Source: Streptomyces sp. man185
Lineage (GTDB): Bacteria > Actinomycetota > Actinomycetes > Streptomycetales > Streptomycetaceae
Direction: 5' to 3'
DNA length: 64,000 bases
Assembly (NCBI GenBank): GCA_002551355.1
Contig: NTHE01000029.1
Coordinates: forward strand, 35,423-99,422
Shown here: one piece after another, positions 55,017 to 62,340 of the stretch
Layout of the letters: each line of letters begins with the position of its first letter
Position numbering within the stretch: position 1 is the stretch's first letter
Made by a program: the position numbers and the translations under genes
Notes under the pieces: generated by a model
Database searches by the model: none
The model's input: the letters and a program-made list of their open reading frames with translations, nothing else
What the model was told of the DNA's origin: nothing

Positions 55017-55511
55017 TTACTGCACGCGGGGAGAGCCTCCACCCGAGCGGGACCCGCCCTGGCCACCGGAGTCGTCGTCATCGTCGTCGTCACCGGGGAT
55101 GTGGACGTCGAACACGACGATGTTGATCTCGACGACCTCCAGCCCTGTCATCGTCTCCACGGCGTCGGTCACGTGGGTCCGGATCAGGCCGGCGAGTTCG
55201 TGGATCGGTGTGCCGTACTCCACCTCGACATCGACGTCGATCGCGGTCTGTTTCTCTCCCACCTCCACCTTGACGGCGCGACGCGCGCCGGAGGAGCCGG
55301 ACCCGGACGAGCCGGGCATGCGCCCGGTGACGGCGCCCAGAGCCTTCGACGCCCCTCGTCCTACGGAGTGGACGCCTTCGGTCTCACGGATCGCGATGCC
55401 GGCGATGGTGGCGACGACGTTGTCGGTGATGGTCGTTCTGCCGCGACCGCGGGATCCTTCGGAGCGCTCGCCGGTCGCGGTGCTTTCGCCCAGGAGTTCG
55501 GTGTCGGCCAT
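55017..55511 (-). CDS. Asp23/Gls24-family envelope stress protein
   Basis: A 164-residue DUF322 protein: core VVATIAGIAIRETEGVHSVG to THVTDAVETMTGLEVVEINI, followed by an acidic loop of seven Asp and a Ser/Gly tail. Family members sit at the membrane and respond to alkaline or envelope stress. It follows gvpK by 120 bp on the same strand and may be expressed with the gas-vesicle operon. ATG 55511 has GAGG five bases away; ATG 55532 is possible. Confidence 0.85.
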   Translation of the reverse strand: MADTELLGESTATGERSEGSRGRGRTTITDNVVATIAGIAIRETEGVHSVGRGASKALGAVTGRMPGSSGSGSSGARRAVKVEVGEKQTAIDVDVEVEYGTPIHELAGLIRTHVTDAVETMTGLEVVEINIVVFDVHIPGDDDDDDDSGGQGGSRSGGGSPRVQ

Positions 55512-55631
55512 GTCTGCCTCACAGAGAGTCATTGCCACGGACCTGCCCCCCGGCCCGTGCGGGCCCCTCTTCTCACTCTGCTCCTGCTCGACCGGGTACG
55601 CCATTCGAGTGGCTCGGCGGCACGCGCGCTC

Positions 55632-55910
55632 TCAGTCGCGGGGCAGTAGGGTTCCGAGCGGTCCGAGATCGAGGTTGAGGTCCTCGGGACGGACGCCGTG
55701 CTGCTCGCAGAGCTCCTTCATCCGCTGGTCGAGCAGCATGAGCGTGGTGCCGATCTCCTCGACCTGCTCGTCGCTCAGATCGCCCTGCTCCACCCGGCGG
55801 ATGGCCTGTCTCTCCATCAGCTGCCGCAGCAGTTCCACCACCGTCAGGACCAGGGCCACGAGGTCCCGCCCCATCTGCTCGGAGTCCAGATCCACGCGCG
55901 GGCCCGTCAC
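55632..55910 (-). CDS. gvpK: Gas vesicle protein GvpK
   Basis: A 92-residue protein with the GvpK segments LVALVLTVVELLRQLMERQA and TTLMLLDQRMKELCEQHG. It is coupled to gvpS by a GTGA overlap and ends the ten-gene operon. In gas-vesicle formers GvpK is an essential minor assembly protein. Confidence 0.92.
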   Translation of the reverse strand: MTGPRVDLDSEQMGRDLVALVLTVVELLRQLMERQAIRRVEQGDLSDEQVEEIGTTLMLLDQRMKELCEQHGVRPEDLNLDLGPLGTLLPRD

Positions 55911-56140
55911 AGCGGCCCTCCGTCGCTCCAGGGCGAGGGCACCCGCTCGTTGACCGACGACAACAGCGCGTGCAGCGACAGCCGTACGAGGGGTACGTCG
56001 GCAATGGCGATGACGACGTCGCCGCTGACCACCACTCCGGTCGCCAGAACGCGGTCCAACAGGTCGACGAGCGGCACTCCGAGAGGACCGCTCAGGGGTT
56101 CCGGACTGTCCCAGGGCACCACGTCGTGCGCCACGGTCAC
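55907..56140 (-). CDS. gvpS: GvpA-family minor protein GvpS
   Basis: A 77-residue small GvpA/J-type protein: PLVDLLDRVLATGVVVSGDV and VPLVRLSLHALLSSV form the helix-strand-strand-helix core. GTG 56140 overlaps the gvpL stop, so translation is coupled. It is probably a nucleation or tip component. Confidence 0.88.
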   Translation of the reverse strand: MTVAHDVVPWDSPEPLSGPLGVPLVDLLDRVLATGVVVSGDVVIAIADVPLVRLSLHALLSSVNERVPSPWSDGGPL

Positions 56141-56967
56141 ACCTCTCCGACGAAGGAATACGGCACCCAGGGGCCCGACAGTTCGATCTGTGCTCCCGTA
56201 CGTTCGCCCAACGCCCGCACCAACAGGCCGACTTCGCTTGCCCGGTCGTCGGCGACGAGGTACGTGGCGTTGAGGACGTGCACCCGCTGATCGCCCGACA
56301 GCGCCGCACCGTGCGTACGCAGCCGACGCGATGCGGCGGCGAGTCCGCGAAGTTCGGCGTCCACCGACTCGGCGATGTCCAGCGCCTGTTCCCGGTGCTT
56401 CTCCCGCCGCGCCTGGGCGCCCCTTTTCCGGTTCAGATAGGCGAGACCCGCGCCGGGGGCGCGGCCGGCGGCCGCCTCCGGGACCGGCTCGTCGGACGCC
56501 GGGCCCGGATCGGGGGTCACGGGCCGGTACACCTTCACTCCCCACTCCGCGTGGTGCGCGACGCGCTTCAGCGCGGTGTGGAAGCGGTCCGCCTCGTCGG
56601 CCAGGCGACTTCGGGCCCGGTCGTCGTCGTGGTACAGCGTGGCGAGAGGCAGGGGTACGACGGGCCCGTGCGCGGCCACGGTCGACACCACCACGTGGTG
56701 GGCGCGCGCGTACCGCTCGATCTCCTCCCGGTCGGACAGCCGGCCCTGCCAGACCTCGTCCGTGAAGTCGGCGGCGGGGACGGTCTGCACCACTGCGGTC
56801 AGCAGGCCCGACGGCAGCAGCCGGACCGCTTCACCGCCCGGCATGCCGGGCACGCCGGTGACATCCAACGCGCTCGTGGCACGCGTGCTGCGGCAGACGG
56901 CGAACACATAGGTGACCGCTTCGTCCGTGCAGGTGGACGCCACCCGTGAGTCCGAGGGCTGTGTCAT
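56137..56967 (-). CDS. gvpL: Gas vesicle protein GvpL (GvpF/L family)
   Basis: A 276-residue GvpF/L protein: YVFAVCRST opening, a first ferredoxin-like domain, AHGPVVPLPLATLYHDDDRA, a helical linker (REKHREQALDIAESVDAELR) and the closing LSGPWVPYSFVGEV. These proteins bind GvpA and seed assembly. It overlaps gvpJ and gvpS at either end. Confidence 0.92.
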   Translation of the reverse strand: MTQPSDSRVASTCTDEAVTYVFAVCRSTRATSALDVTGVPGMPGGEAVRLLPSGLLTAVVQTVPAADFTDEVWQGRLSDREEIERYARAHHVVVSTVAAHGPVVPLPLATLYHDDDRARSRLADEADRFHTALKRVAHHAEWGVKVYRPVTPDPGPASDEPVPEAAAGRAPGAGLAYLNRKRGAQARREKHREQALDIAESVDAELRGLAAASRRLRTHGAALSGDQRVHVLNATYLVADDRASEVGLLVRALGERTGAQIELSGPWVPYSFVGEV

Positions 56968-57359
56968 CTCTGTCCGCTCTCCTTCTCCCGGCCGGTCCGC
57001 TCCTGCTGGTCCGTCTGCCGAGGCGCCGGCTGGTCGGAGGATGCGTCGGCGGACGGTTCGAGCGCCAGCAGACGCTCCCTCAGCTCACGGTTCTCGTCCT
57101 CCAGGGCGTTGCGCGACGCCTTGGAACTCAGCGCGGGATCGGTCTCCCACCAGTCGATGCCCGCCTTCTTCGCGGTGTCGACCGAGGCGACGAACAGACG
57201 GAGGCGGATGGTGAGCAACTCGATGTCGAGAAGATCGATCTTGATGTCGCCGGCGATGACGATGCCCTTGTCCAGGACGCGTTCGAGGATGTCGGCGAGG
57301 TTGTTGGTCTGAGGCCCGGGGATCGGCTGATCGCCCTGCCGGAAGTCGAGGTCGGTCAC
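56964..57359 (-). CDS. gvpJ: GvpA-family protein GvpJ
   Basis: A 131-residue protein with a GvpA-like core (NLADILERVLDKGIVIAGDI; IDLLDIELLTIRLRLFVASV) and a hydrophilic C-terminal half. GvpJ is thought to build the conical ends. GTG 57359 overlaps the gvpZ stop. The core is clearly closer to GvpJ than to the structural GvpA at 60368 (no KIDARIVV). Confidence 0.92.
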   Translation of the reverse strand: MTDLDFRQGDQPIPGPQTNNLADILERVLDKGIVIAGDIKIDLLDIELLTIRLRLFVASVDTAKKAGIDWWETDPALSSKASRNALEDENRELRERLLALEPSADASSDQPAPRQTDQQERTGREKESGQR

Positions 57360-58441
57360 CGCGACTCCTTCGCGCGACGCCTACGGCTTTGACGCCTCGG
57401 AGCGGGGGGCTCTTCCTCTTCCTCCTCGTCCTCCTCCGGCTCCTCCTCGTCCTCTTCCGGCTCTCCGCCGTCCTCGTCCTCGGGCTCTTCGTCCTCGGGC
57501 TCCTCGTCCTCTTCCTCCGCGTCGTCCTCGTCCTCTCCGTCGTCCTCGTACTCCCCGTCCTCGTACTCCCCGTCCTCCGGCTCGTCGCCCTCCTGCTCCT
57601 CCTGCTCCGCTTCCTCCTGCTCGACGGCCTCCTCGTGGGAGACGACGACCTCACCGTCGCGGATCTCGCCGCGCCAGCCTTCCGGCTCCTCCTCGGTGAG
57701 AGTGACGTAGCGCTGGAAGTGCTTGAAGTCGAGCCGCATACGGCGCCCTTGGACGCGCCAGAGGTTGCCCGTCTTCTCGAAGAACCCGGAGGGGTAGTAC
57801 TCCACGACCAGAATGATCCGGGTCAGTGTGGGCCCGAGCTCGTGGAAGCTGACCGCTCCGTTGGTCGTTCCCTTGGCGCCCTCCGACGACCACACGATCC
57901 TGTCGTCCGGCACCTGCTCCTGCACCGTGGCCTTGAAACTGCGGGACGAGGGACCGACCTTCACCTTCCAGTCGCTCTCCGTGTCGTCGCTCTTCGAGAC
58001 GTCGCGGACGCCCTTCGCGAAGCTGCTGAACTCCTCGTACTGCGTCCACGCGTCGTAGGCCGTACGCAGGGGCACGCCCACATCGAGAACCTCGATGATG
58101 TTCATGATCTTGCTGCCGCTGGACTTGCGCTTGCCCTTACCCCCACCGCCGAAGGCTTCCTTGGTCTTGTCCACGACCTTGTCCTTGGCGCCCTTGGCCT
58201 TCTCCGACACGAACGCCTTCACGGGGGATTCGCCCTGGAGCACACGGGAGCCGATCGCGGGCAGCGAGCCGCCGTTCTCCGCGACATCGCTCAACTGGCC
58301 GGTGAGATCGGTGAGTTTGTCGCCGGCCTTCTCGGCGATCTTCTGCACCTGGGCGCTGGCGTACTTCGACAACTCGTCCTTCAGACGGTCGACACCCGAC
58401 TCCTGCGCCTCTTCCGGCTCGTCCTTGTCCGACTTCACCAT
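57356..58441 (-). CDS. gvpZ: SRPBCC protein with acidic tail (GvpZ)
   Basis: A 361-residue protein: a charged helical N-terminus (1-105), an SRPBCC/cyclase-dehydrase domain (about 112-255, LDVGVPLRTAYDAWTQYEEF) and an extremely acidic tail (270-345, mostly Glu/Asp) ending in an Arg/Lys cluster. It holds the position of gvpZ in the actinomycete operon. The SRPBCC fold can bind lipids or hydrophobic ligands; the tail may act as a chaperone-like brush. ATG 58441 begins five bases before the gvpY stop region. Confidence 0.8.
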   Translation of the reverse strand: MVKSDKDEPEEAQESGVDRLKDELSKYASAQVQKIAEKAGDKLTDLTGQLSDVAENGGSLPAIGSRVLQGESPVKAFVSEKAKGAKDKVVDKTKEAFGGGGKGKRKSSGSKIMNIIEVLDVGVPLRTAYDAWTQYEEFSSFAKGVRDVSKSDDTESDWKVKVGPSSRSFKATVQEQVPDDRIVWSSEGAKGTTNGAVSFHELGPTLTRIILVVEYYPSGFFEKTGNLWRVQGRRMRLDFKHFQRYVTLTEEEPEGWRGEIRDGEVVVSHEEAVEQEEAEQEEQEGDEPEDGEYEDGEYEDDGEDEDDAEEEDEEPEDEEPEDEDGGEPEEDEEEPEEDEEEEEEPPAPRRQSRRRRAKESR

Positions 58442-58446
58442 GACGT

Positions 58447-59352
58447 CTACCTCCCGCTACCGGAGCGCTTGGATGTTGTCCGCTTCGACGAGGCCGACTT
58501 CGTGGACGTCTTCTTCGCCGTCGTCTTCTTCGCTGCCGACTTCTTGGCGGGGGCGGATTTCTTTGCCGCCGTCTTCTTCGCCGGGGGCGACTTCTTGGCG
58601 GGGGCCGACTTCTTTGCCGCCGACTTCTTCGCCGGGGCGGACTTCTTTGCGGCCGACTTCTTGGCCGAAGCCTTCTTCGCCGGAGCGGCTGGCTTCTTCG
58701 CCGGGGCGGACTTCCGGGGCGGGGCCTTCTTCGCGGGGGCGGCAGGCGCTTTCCTGCGCCGCGCTCGCGGAGCCGGGGCTTCCTCCTCCGGGGCTTCCTC
58801 GTCCTCGTCCTGTTCATCCTCCTCGGGCTCATCCTCGTCCTGTTCATCCTCCTCGAGCTCATCCTCCTCGGGCTCGTCCTCCTCTTCCGGCTCCTCTTCG
58901 TCTTCGTCCTCTTCCGGCTCTTCGTCGTCCTCGTCCGGCTCGTCCTCGTACTCCTCGTCTTCCGGCTCGCCCTCTTCCTCCTCGTACTCCCCCTGAGGTT
59001 CGTCCTCGTCGGCCTCGCCCTCGTCGGGCTCCTGGCCGAGGCGCAGGGTACGGTCACCGATGGCGTCCGCCAGCGAGGTCACGCCCCGGTTGGCGGCAGC
59101 GGTCACCGCCTGGCGCCCGGCGTCCAGGACCTCGCCCTTCAGCTGTTCCTGCAACTCCGCGAACTGGGGGATCTCTCCGAGTCGGCGCATCCCCTCGGCC
59201 GCCAGCTGACGCGGTTCGAGCCCGAATCGCCGTCCCGCCAGATAGGTCGCGACGCTCAGCGCCAGCCGGCCCTTCTTCGTCCGGCCCAGCACGTACCCGC
59301 CCACTACGGCGGCTGCCAGCGCCACCTTGGCCTGGTCATCCATGTCTGTCAC
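58447..59352 (-). CDS. gvpY: Charged-tail protein GvpY with histone H1-like C-terminus
   Basis: A 301-residue protein in three parts: a helical domain with a hydrophobic stretch (1-107), a nearly pure Glu/Asp region (108-192), and a Lys/Ala/Pro-repeat tail (193-301, repeats of AKKSA and PAKK) like histone H1 or DNA-binding tails. It holds the gvpY position. GTG 59352 overlaps the gvpG stop. The opposing charge blocks could drive self-association or nucleic-acid binding; neither is established. Confidence 0.8.
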   Translation of the reverse strand: MTDMDDQAKVALAAAVVGGYVLGRTKKGRLALSVATYLAGRRFGLEPRQLAAEGMRRLGEIPQFAELQEQLKGEVLDAGRQAVTAAANRGVTSLADAIGDRTLRLGQEPDEGEADEDEPQGEYEEEEGEPEDEEYEDEPDEDDEEPEEDEDEEEPEEEDEPEEDELEEDEQDEDEPEEDEQDEDEEAPEEEAPAPRARRRKAPAAPAKKAPPRKSAPAKKPAAPAKKASAKKSAAKKSAPAKKSAAKKSAPAKKSPPAKKTAAKKSAPAKKSAAKKTTAKKTSTKSASSKRTTSKRSGSGR

Positions 59353-59603
59353 CTTCTGTTGTCGACGTCGCAGCGCATCTGAGCGGCGTGGAGCCGGTCG
59401 AGCAGCCTTTCCTCCTCCGCTTCGAACTCTTCGAGATCAATGAGCTCTTCGTCGAGTTCGCGGTTGAGTTCGGCGAGCTGCGCACGGATCACACCGGGGT
59501 CGTACAGCTCGCGCTCGGCGGTGTCCTGGAGCTTCTCCGCGATCCACACCACGCCGCGCGCCGGAGCGAGCGGCAGGAGCAGGAGTCCGGAGATCAGTCC
59601 CAT
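59349..59603 (-). CDS. gvpG: Gas vesicle protein GvpG
   Basis: An 84-residue protein with the GvpG pattern: LPLAPARGVVWIAEKLQDTA followed by an acidic coiled helix (LAELNRELDEELIDLEEFEA). GvpG is an accessory assembly protein. It lies three bases after gvpF and overlaps gvpY. Confidence 0.92.
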   Translation of the reverse strand: MGLISGLLLLPLAPARGVVWIAEKLQDTAERELYDPGVIRAQLAELNRELDEELIDLEEFEAEEERLLDRLHAAQMRCDVDNRR

Positions 59604-59605
59604 CG

Positions 59606-60364
59606 TCAGCCTCCGGCCACCGCTGCCGGCCGGCGCGGGGCGCCCGGGTCACCGACGAAGCTGTAGCAGGGCAGCGGACCCGCGAGGCGGATGTCCACAT
59701 GGCTCCGGCGGGCGTCGGCGAGCCGTGCGGCCGTCGTACGGAACCGTTCGCTGTGGCCGCGCGGGACGAGGAAGGACGTGTTCAGCGTGCATCCCTGGAC
59801 TTCGGGTCCGGTGGCGGCCGCGCGAGCCAGCGGGGCGAGCTCGCGCAACACCTCCTTGCCGGCTTCGGCAGCGCGTCGCGCCAGGGCGGAGGCCACCGCT
59901 TCGCCCAGCCGCACGCTGGCCTCGTAACCGGGGCGTCTGCGCGCTGCGTCACGCAGACGCCGTACGGCGGCGTCCTCGACCACCACCCTGGCGAGGGAGT
60001 CGTGCGCCGGCAGGGCCTTGACGTTGACCTCGACGTGTCCGTCGAGCTTCTTCAGGGTGGCGAGGTGACGCGTCTCCGCCACGGCCAGCTGGGCGAGGAG
60101 AGCGTCCTCGTCCGGCGCCACCATGCCGAAACGCATCGGCAGGACGGGGCCGCTGTCCGCCAGACCCATCAGCAGGTCCTGGTGTGCCAGCAGGTCCCGA
60201 CGCCGCGCGCGCAGCCGGGCGGGGGCGTCACTGACGACTGCGGCGATCTTCCCCGTACCGACGACGCGCAAGGCGGCCGGCGGATCGCCCACGCCGCCCG
60301 CCCCCTCGGGCAGCGTGGTCCCGTCGCTCACCACCGCGTAGACGTACAGTCCGTCGCCGTCCAC
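59606..60364 (-). CDS. gvpF: Gas vesicle protein GvpF
   Basis: A 252-residue GvpF/L-family protein: YVYAVVSDGTTLP opening, GPVLPMRFGMVAPDEDALLA, VEVNVKALPAHDSLARVV and the closing LPCYSFVGD. GvpF is the first chaperone contact for GvpA. GTG 60364 starts three bases after the gvpA stop. Confidence 0.93.
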   Translation of the reverse strand: MDGDGLYVYAVVSDGTTLPEGAGGVGDPPAALRVVGTGKIAAVVSDAPARLRARRRDLLAHQDLLMGLADSGPVLPMRFGMVAPDEDALLAQLAVAETRHLATLKKLDGHVEVNVKALPAHDSLARVVVEDAAVRRLRDAARRRPGYEASVRLGEAVASALARRAAEAGKEVLRELAPLARAAATGPEVQGCTLNTSFLVPRGHSERFRTTAARLADARRSHVDIRLAGPLPCYSFVGDPGAPRRPAAVAGG

Positions 60365-60367
60365 GGC

Positions 60368-60832
60368 TCAGGCCTCCGCTCGGCGGCGCCGGCTTGCGCC
60401 GCTGCCGCTGCGGGCGGGGGCACGACGCCTCTTCGGGGGGTCTTCCTCTTCCTCCGCCTCGTCGGAATCGTCGTCGCGTCCCACCGCCTTGCGTACGGAG
60501 TCGCCCACCGATTCCGCTGCCTTGCGCACCTTGCGCTTGCCGACGGACTTCGCCACACCGCCGCTGAGCAGTTCGGGGACGGTCGTGCTGCCGGAGTCCC
60601 GTTCGAGGTCGAGCCGGTTGCACGCCTCGGCGAAGCGGAGGTAGGTGTCCACGCTGGCCACGACTATGCGGGCATCGATCTTGATGATCTCGATGCCGAC
60701 CAGGGAGACCCGGACGAATACGTCGATCACCATGCCCCGGTCGAGGATGAGCTCCAGCACGTCGTACAAGGTGCCGGCGCGTGGCGGACACGGAGCGATC
60801 TCATCGGCGTAGGTCGTGGTCGTGGTCGTCAT
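60368..60832 (-). CDS. gvpA: Major gas vesicle structural protein GvpA with long tail
   Basis: A 154-residue protein. Residues 20-75 are the classic GvpA core (LYDVLELILDRGMVIDVFVR; GIEIIKIDARIVVASVDTYL). GvpA is usually about 70 residues; here an 80-residue tail follows, with Lys/Val, then Asp/Glu (120-131), then Arg-rich segments. A tail on every shell subunit would coat the outside of any assembled structure. That is inference; no gas-filled vesicle is demonstrated here. Confidence 0.9.
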   Translation of the reverse strand: MTTTTTTYADEIAPCPPRAGTLYDVLELILDRGMVIDVFVRVSLVGIEIIKIDARIVVASVDTYLRFAEACNRLDLERDSGSTTVPELLSGGVAKSVGKRKVRKAAESVGDSVRKAVGRDDDSDEAEEEEDPPKRRRAPARSGSGASRRRRAEA

Positions 60833-60868
60833 GGGGGTGGGTCCTTCCAGCTGTCGGACGGTCTCGGA

Positions 60869-61189
60869 TCACTCGTCTGCGGCACCGCGCCGGTAGCGAC
60901 GGACGCGGCGGTACTCCTGGAGCTCCCCGGCCTCGTCCAGCTGCACCTCGTAGGAGGCGAGCAGGCTCGTCGTGTCCGGGATCCGGGGCACCTCGAGCAC
61001 GTCCACGACCACGCACCAGCCGTCGTCGTCGGAGCGCCGGACCGCGGAGACGCCTTCGGCGCGATGGCCGATCAGCCCCTCCAGGCTCTGGCAGGCAGCG
61101 CGAGCAGCGTGCTCGGGCCCCTTCCTGGGCGCGGTCTTCTTCCGGGCCCTTGTCGGGCTCGTGGCCCGCGCCGAACGTTGGTCTGCCAT
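60869..61189 (-). CDS. gvpO: Gas vesicle protein GvpO
   Basis: A 106-residue protein with a basic N-terminus and the GvpO core GWCVVVDVLEVPRIPDTTSL and LLASYEVQLDEAGELQEYRR. It heads the operon in the actinomycete order. ATG 61189 is preferred; GTG 61207 adds six residues. Spacing to gvpA is 36 bp. Confidence 0.9.
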   Translation of the reverse strand: MADQRSARATSPTRARKKTAPRKGPEHAARAACQSLEGLIGHRAEGVSAVRRSDDDGWCVVVDVLEVPRIPDTTSLLASYEVQLDEAGELQEYRRVRRYRRGAADE

Positions 61190-61502
61190 AGCGCCCAGTC
61201 TCGTCACATTCGGGCGCGTCGCATCTTGGGCGGGCCGGTGGTGCGACGCGTCTCTCGATCCTCCGGTGGACTACCGGGGGTCCGGGCGCCCTTGGTCTCC
61301 GCTCCGGGCAATGGCGGTCCGAGGACCGCCGCATACCCTGACGGGGTGTGATCCCGGGCAGCGCTGGATCATCTGCGGCTCGCGACGGGGTGCCGGGAGG
61401 TTGCGGGGCGGTGCCGATTGGGAACCGCCGGAGCCGAACAGCAGGGGATAGGTTCTGCTCGCGAGGTCGTCATCGTGACGAGCCGCTGGGCAGGGGGACT
61501 TC
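61190..61502. other. Divergent promoter region of the gvp operon and the DUF6461-like gene
   Basis: No gene in these 313 bp. GGCGGTCC-GA-GGACCGCC (61313-61330) is a perfect palindrome. On the minus strand the palindrome is preceded by GGGTAT (rc of 61332-61337), like the -10 of SigB-type promoters; a matching -35 (GTTT) is not clear. Confidence 0.45.
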
Positions 61503-62153
61503 ATGCACCGTGGATCCGGGGAGAACGGGCTGCGCTGGATAGCGGACGCCTATGACGTCAGCTTCACTCTTACGCTCGCCGAGGGGCTCTCGCCCCACGA
61601 ACTGCTGAGCCGCGTGGGCGCCGAGGAACAGCACATCGTCCCGCTGACCCGATCGGCGGCGTGCGACCTGCTGCTCAGGGACGAAGCCGACCACATCAGC
61701 GACCTGGACTTCCTGGACTGGGAAGACGCGGCGGCTGTGGCCCGGCTGACGAGCGGAGGCTTCCTGCCCGCCCCGCCGGAGACCATCGTCCGAGCGGGCT
61801 CGGTGTCCGGCTGGGCGTACGCGCTGGAGGAGTTCGGCTGTCATACGGGGACCTATATCGCGGCGCTGTCCGAGCGGGGCCGGGCGTTCGCCGTGCATCA
61901 CAACGCGAAGGGCTTCAGCCGCGTCGACCACGGCCTCCATGGCGAAGCGGTGACGTCGTTCGAGCCGGGCCTGCCGCATGCGACGAACGGTGTTCCGGCG
62001 GAGGCGGTGCTCGGCTTCCTCCACCACGGCACCGAGGCGGGCGACGTGGCGTTCCTGCGGTTCCTGGAGAAGGAACTCGGCCTCTATCTGCCTTTCGAGG
62101 AGACGGAGGCCGAGCTGCCGGCGGCGGCGTTCACCGAGGGTGCCCCGGGATAG
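61503..62153 (+). CDS. DUF6461-like protein
   Basis: A 216-residue protein that opens LRWIADAYDVSFTLTLAEGL, with GWAYALEEFGCHTGTYIAAL in the middle and LGFLHHGTEAGDVAFL near the end. This matches my recollection of DUF6461, an actinomycete family of unknown role. No catalytic motif is seen. AGGGGG precedes ATG 61503. Confidence 0.7.
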   Translation: MHRGSGENGLRWIADAYDVSFTLTLAEGLSPHELLSRVGAEEQHIVPLTRSAACDLLLRDEADHISDLDFLDWEDAAAVARLTSGGFLPAPPETIVRAGSVSGWAYALEEFGCHTGTYIAALSERGRAFAVHHNAKGFSRVDHGLHGEAVTSFEPGLPHATNGVPAEAVLGFLHHGTEAGDVAFLRFLEKELGLYLPFEETEAELPAAAFTEGAPG

Positions 62154-62340
62154 CGAGCGGCGACGCGGGGGCCGAACCGGCGGACCAGCCGCGCGGTGAC
62201 GTTTTCGACAACCACCAGCAGTCGTTCCACACGGGTCGGTCTGCCGATCGGGTGACACCCGGGCCACCGCTTTTTCGCCCGGTCTTCGATTCGTACTAAT
62301 ATGCGAACACAAGGAGGGTCATGGGCAACAGGAGATGTGT

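Noticed and set aside
57380..59030. Tandem repeats resembling a VNTR or CRISPR
   Set aside because: They are Glu/Asp and Lys/Ala codon runs inside gvpZ and gvpY; no constant repeat with unique spacers.
62290..62307. LexA/SOS box before the DnaE2-like ORF (TTCG-N10-CGAA)
   Set aside because: Orientation and core do not fit the actinobacterial box CGAAC...GTTCG; symmetry of only four bases.
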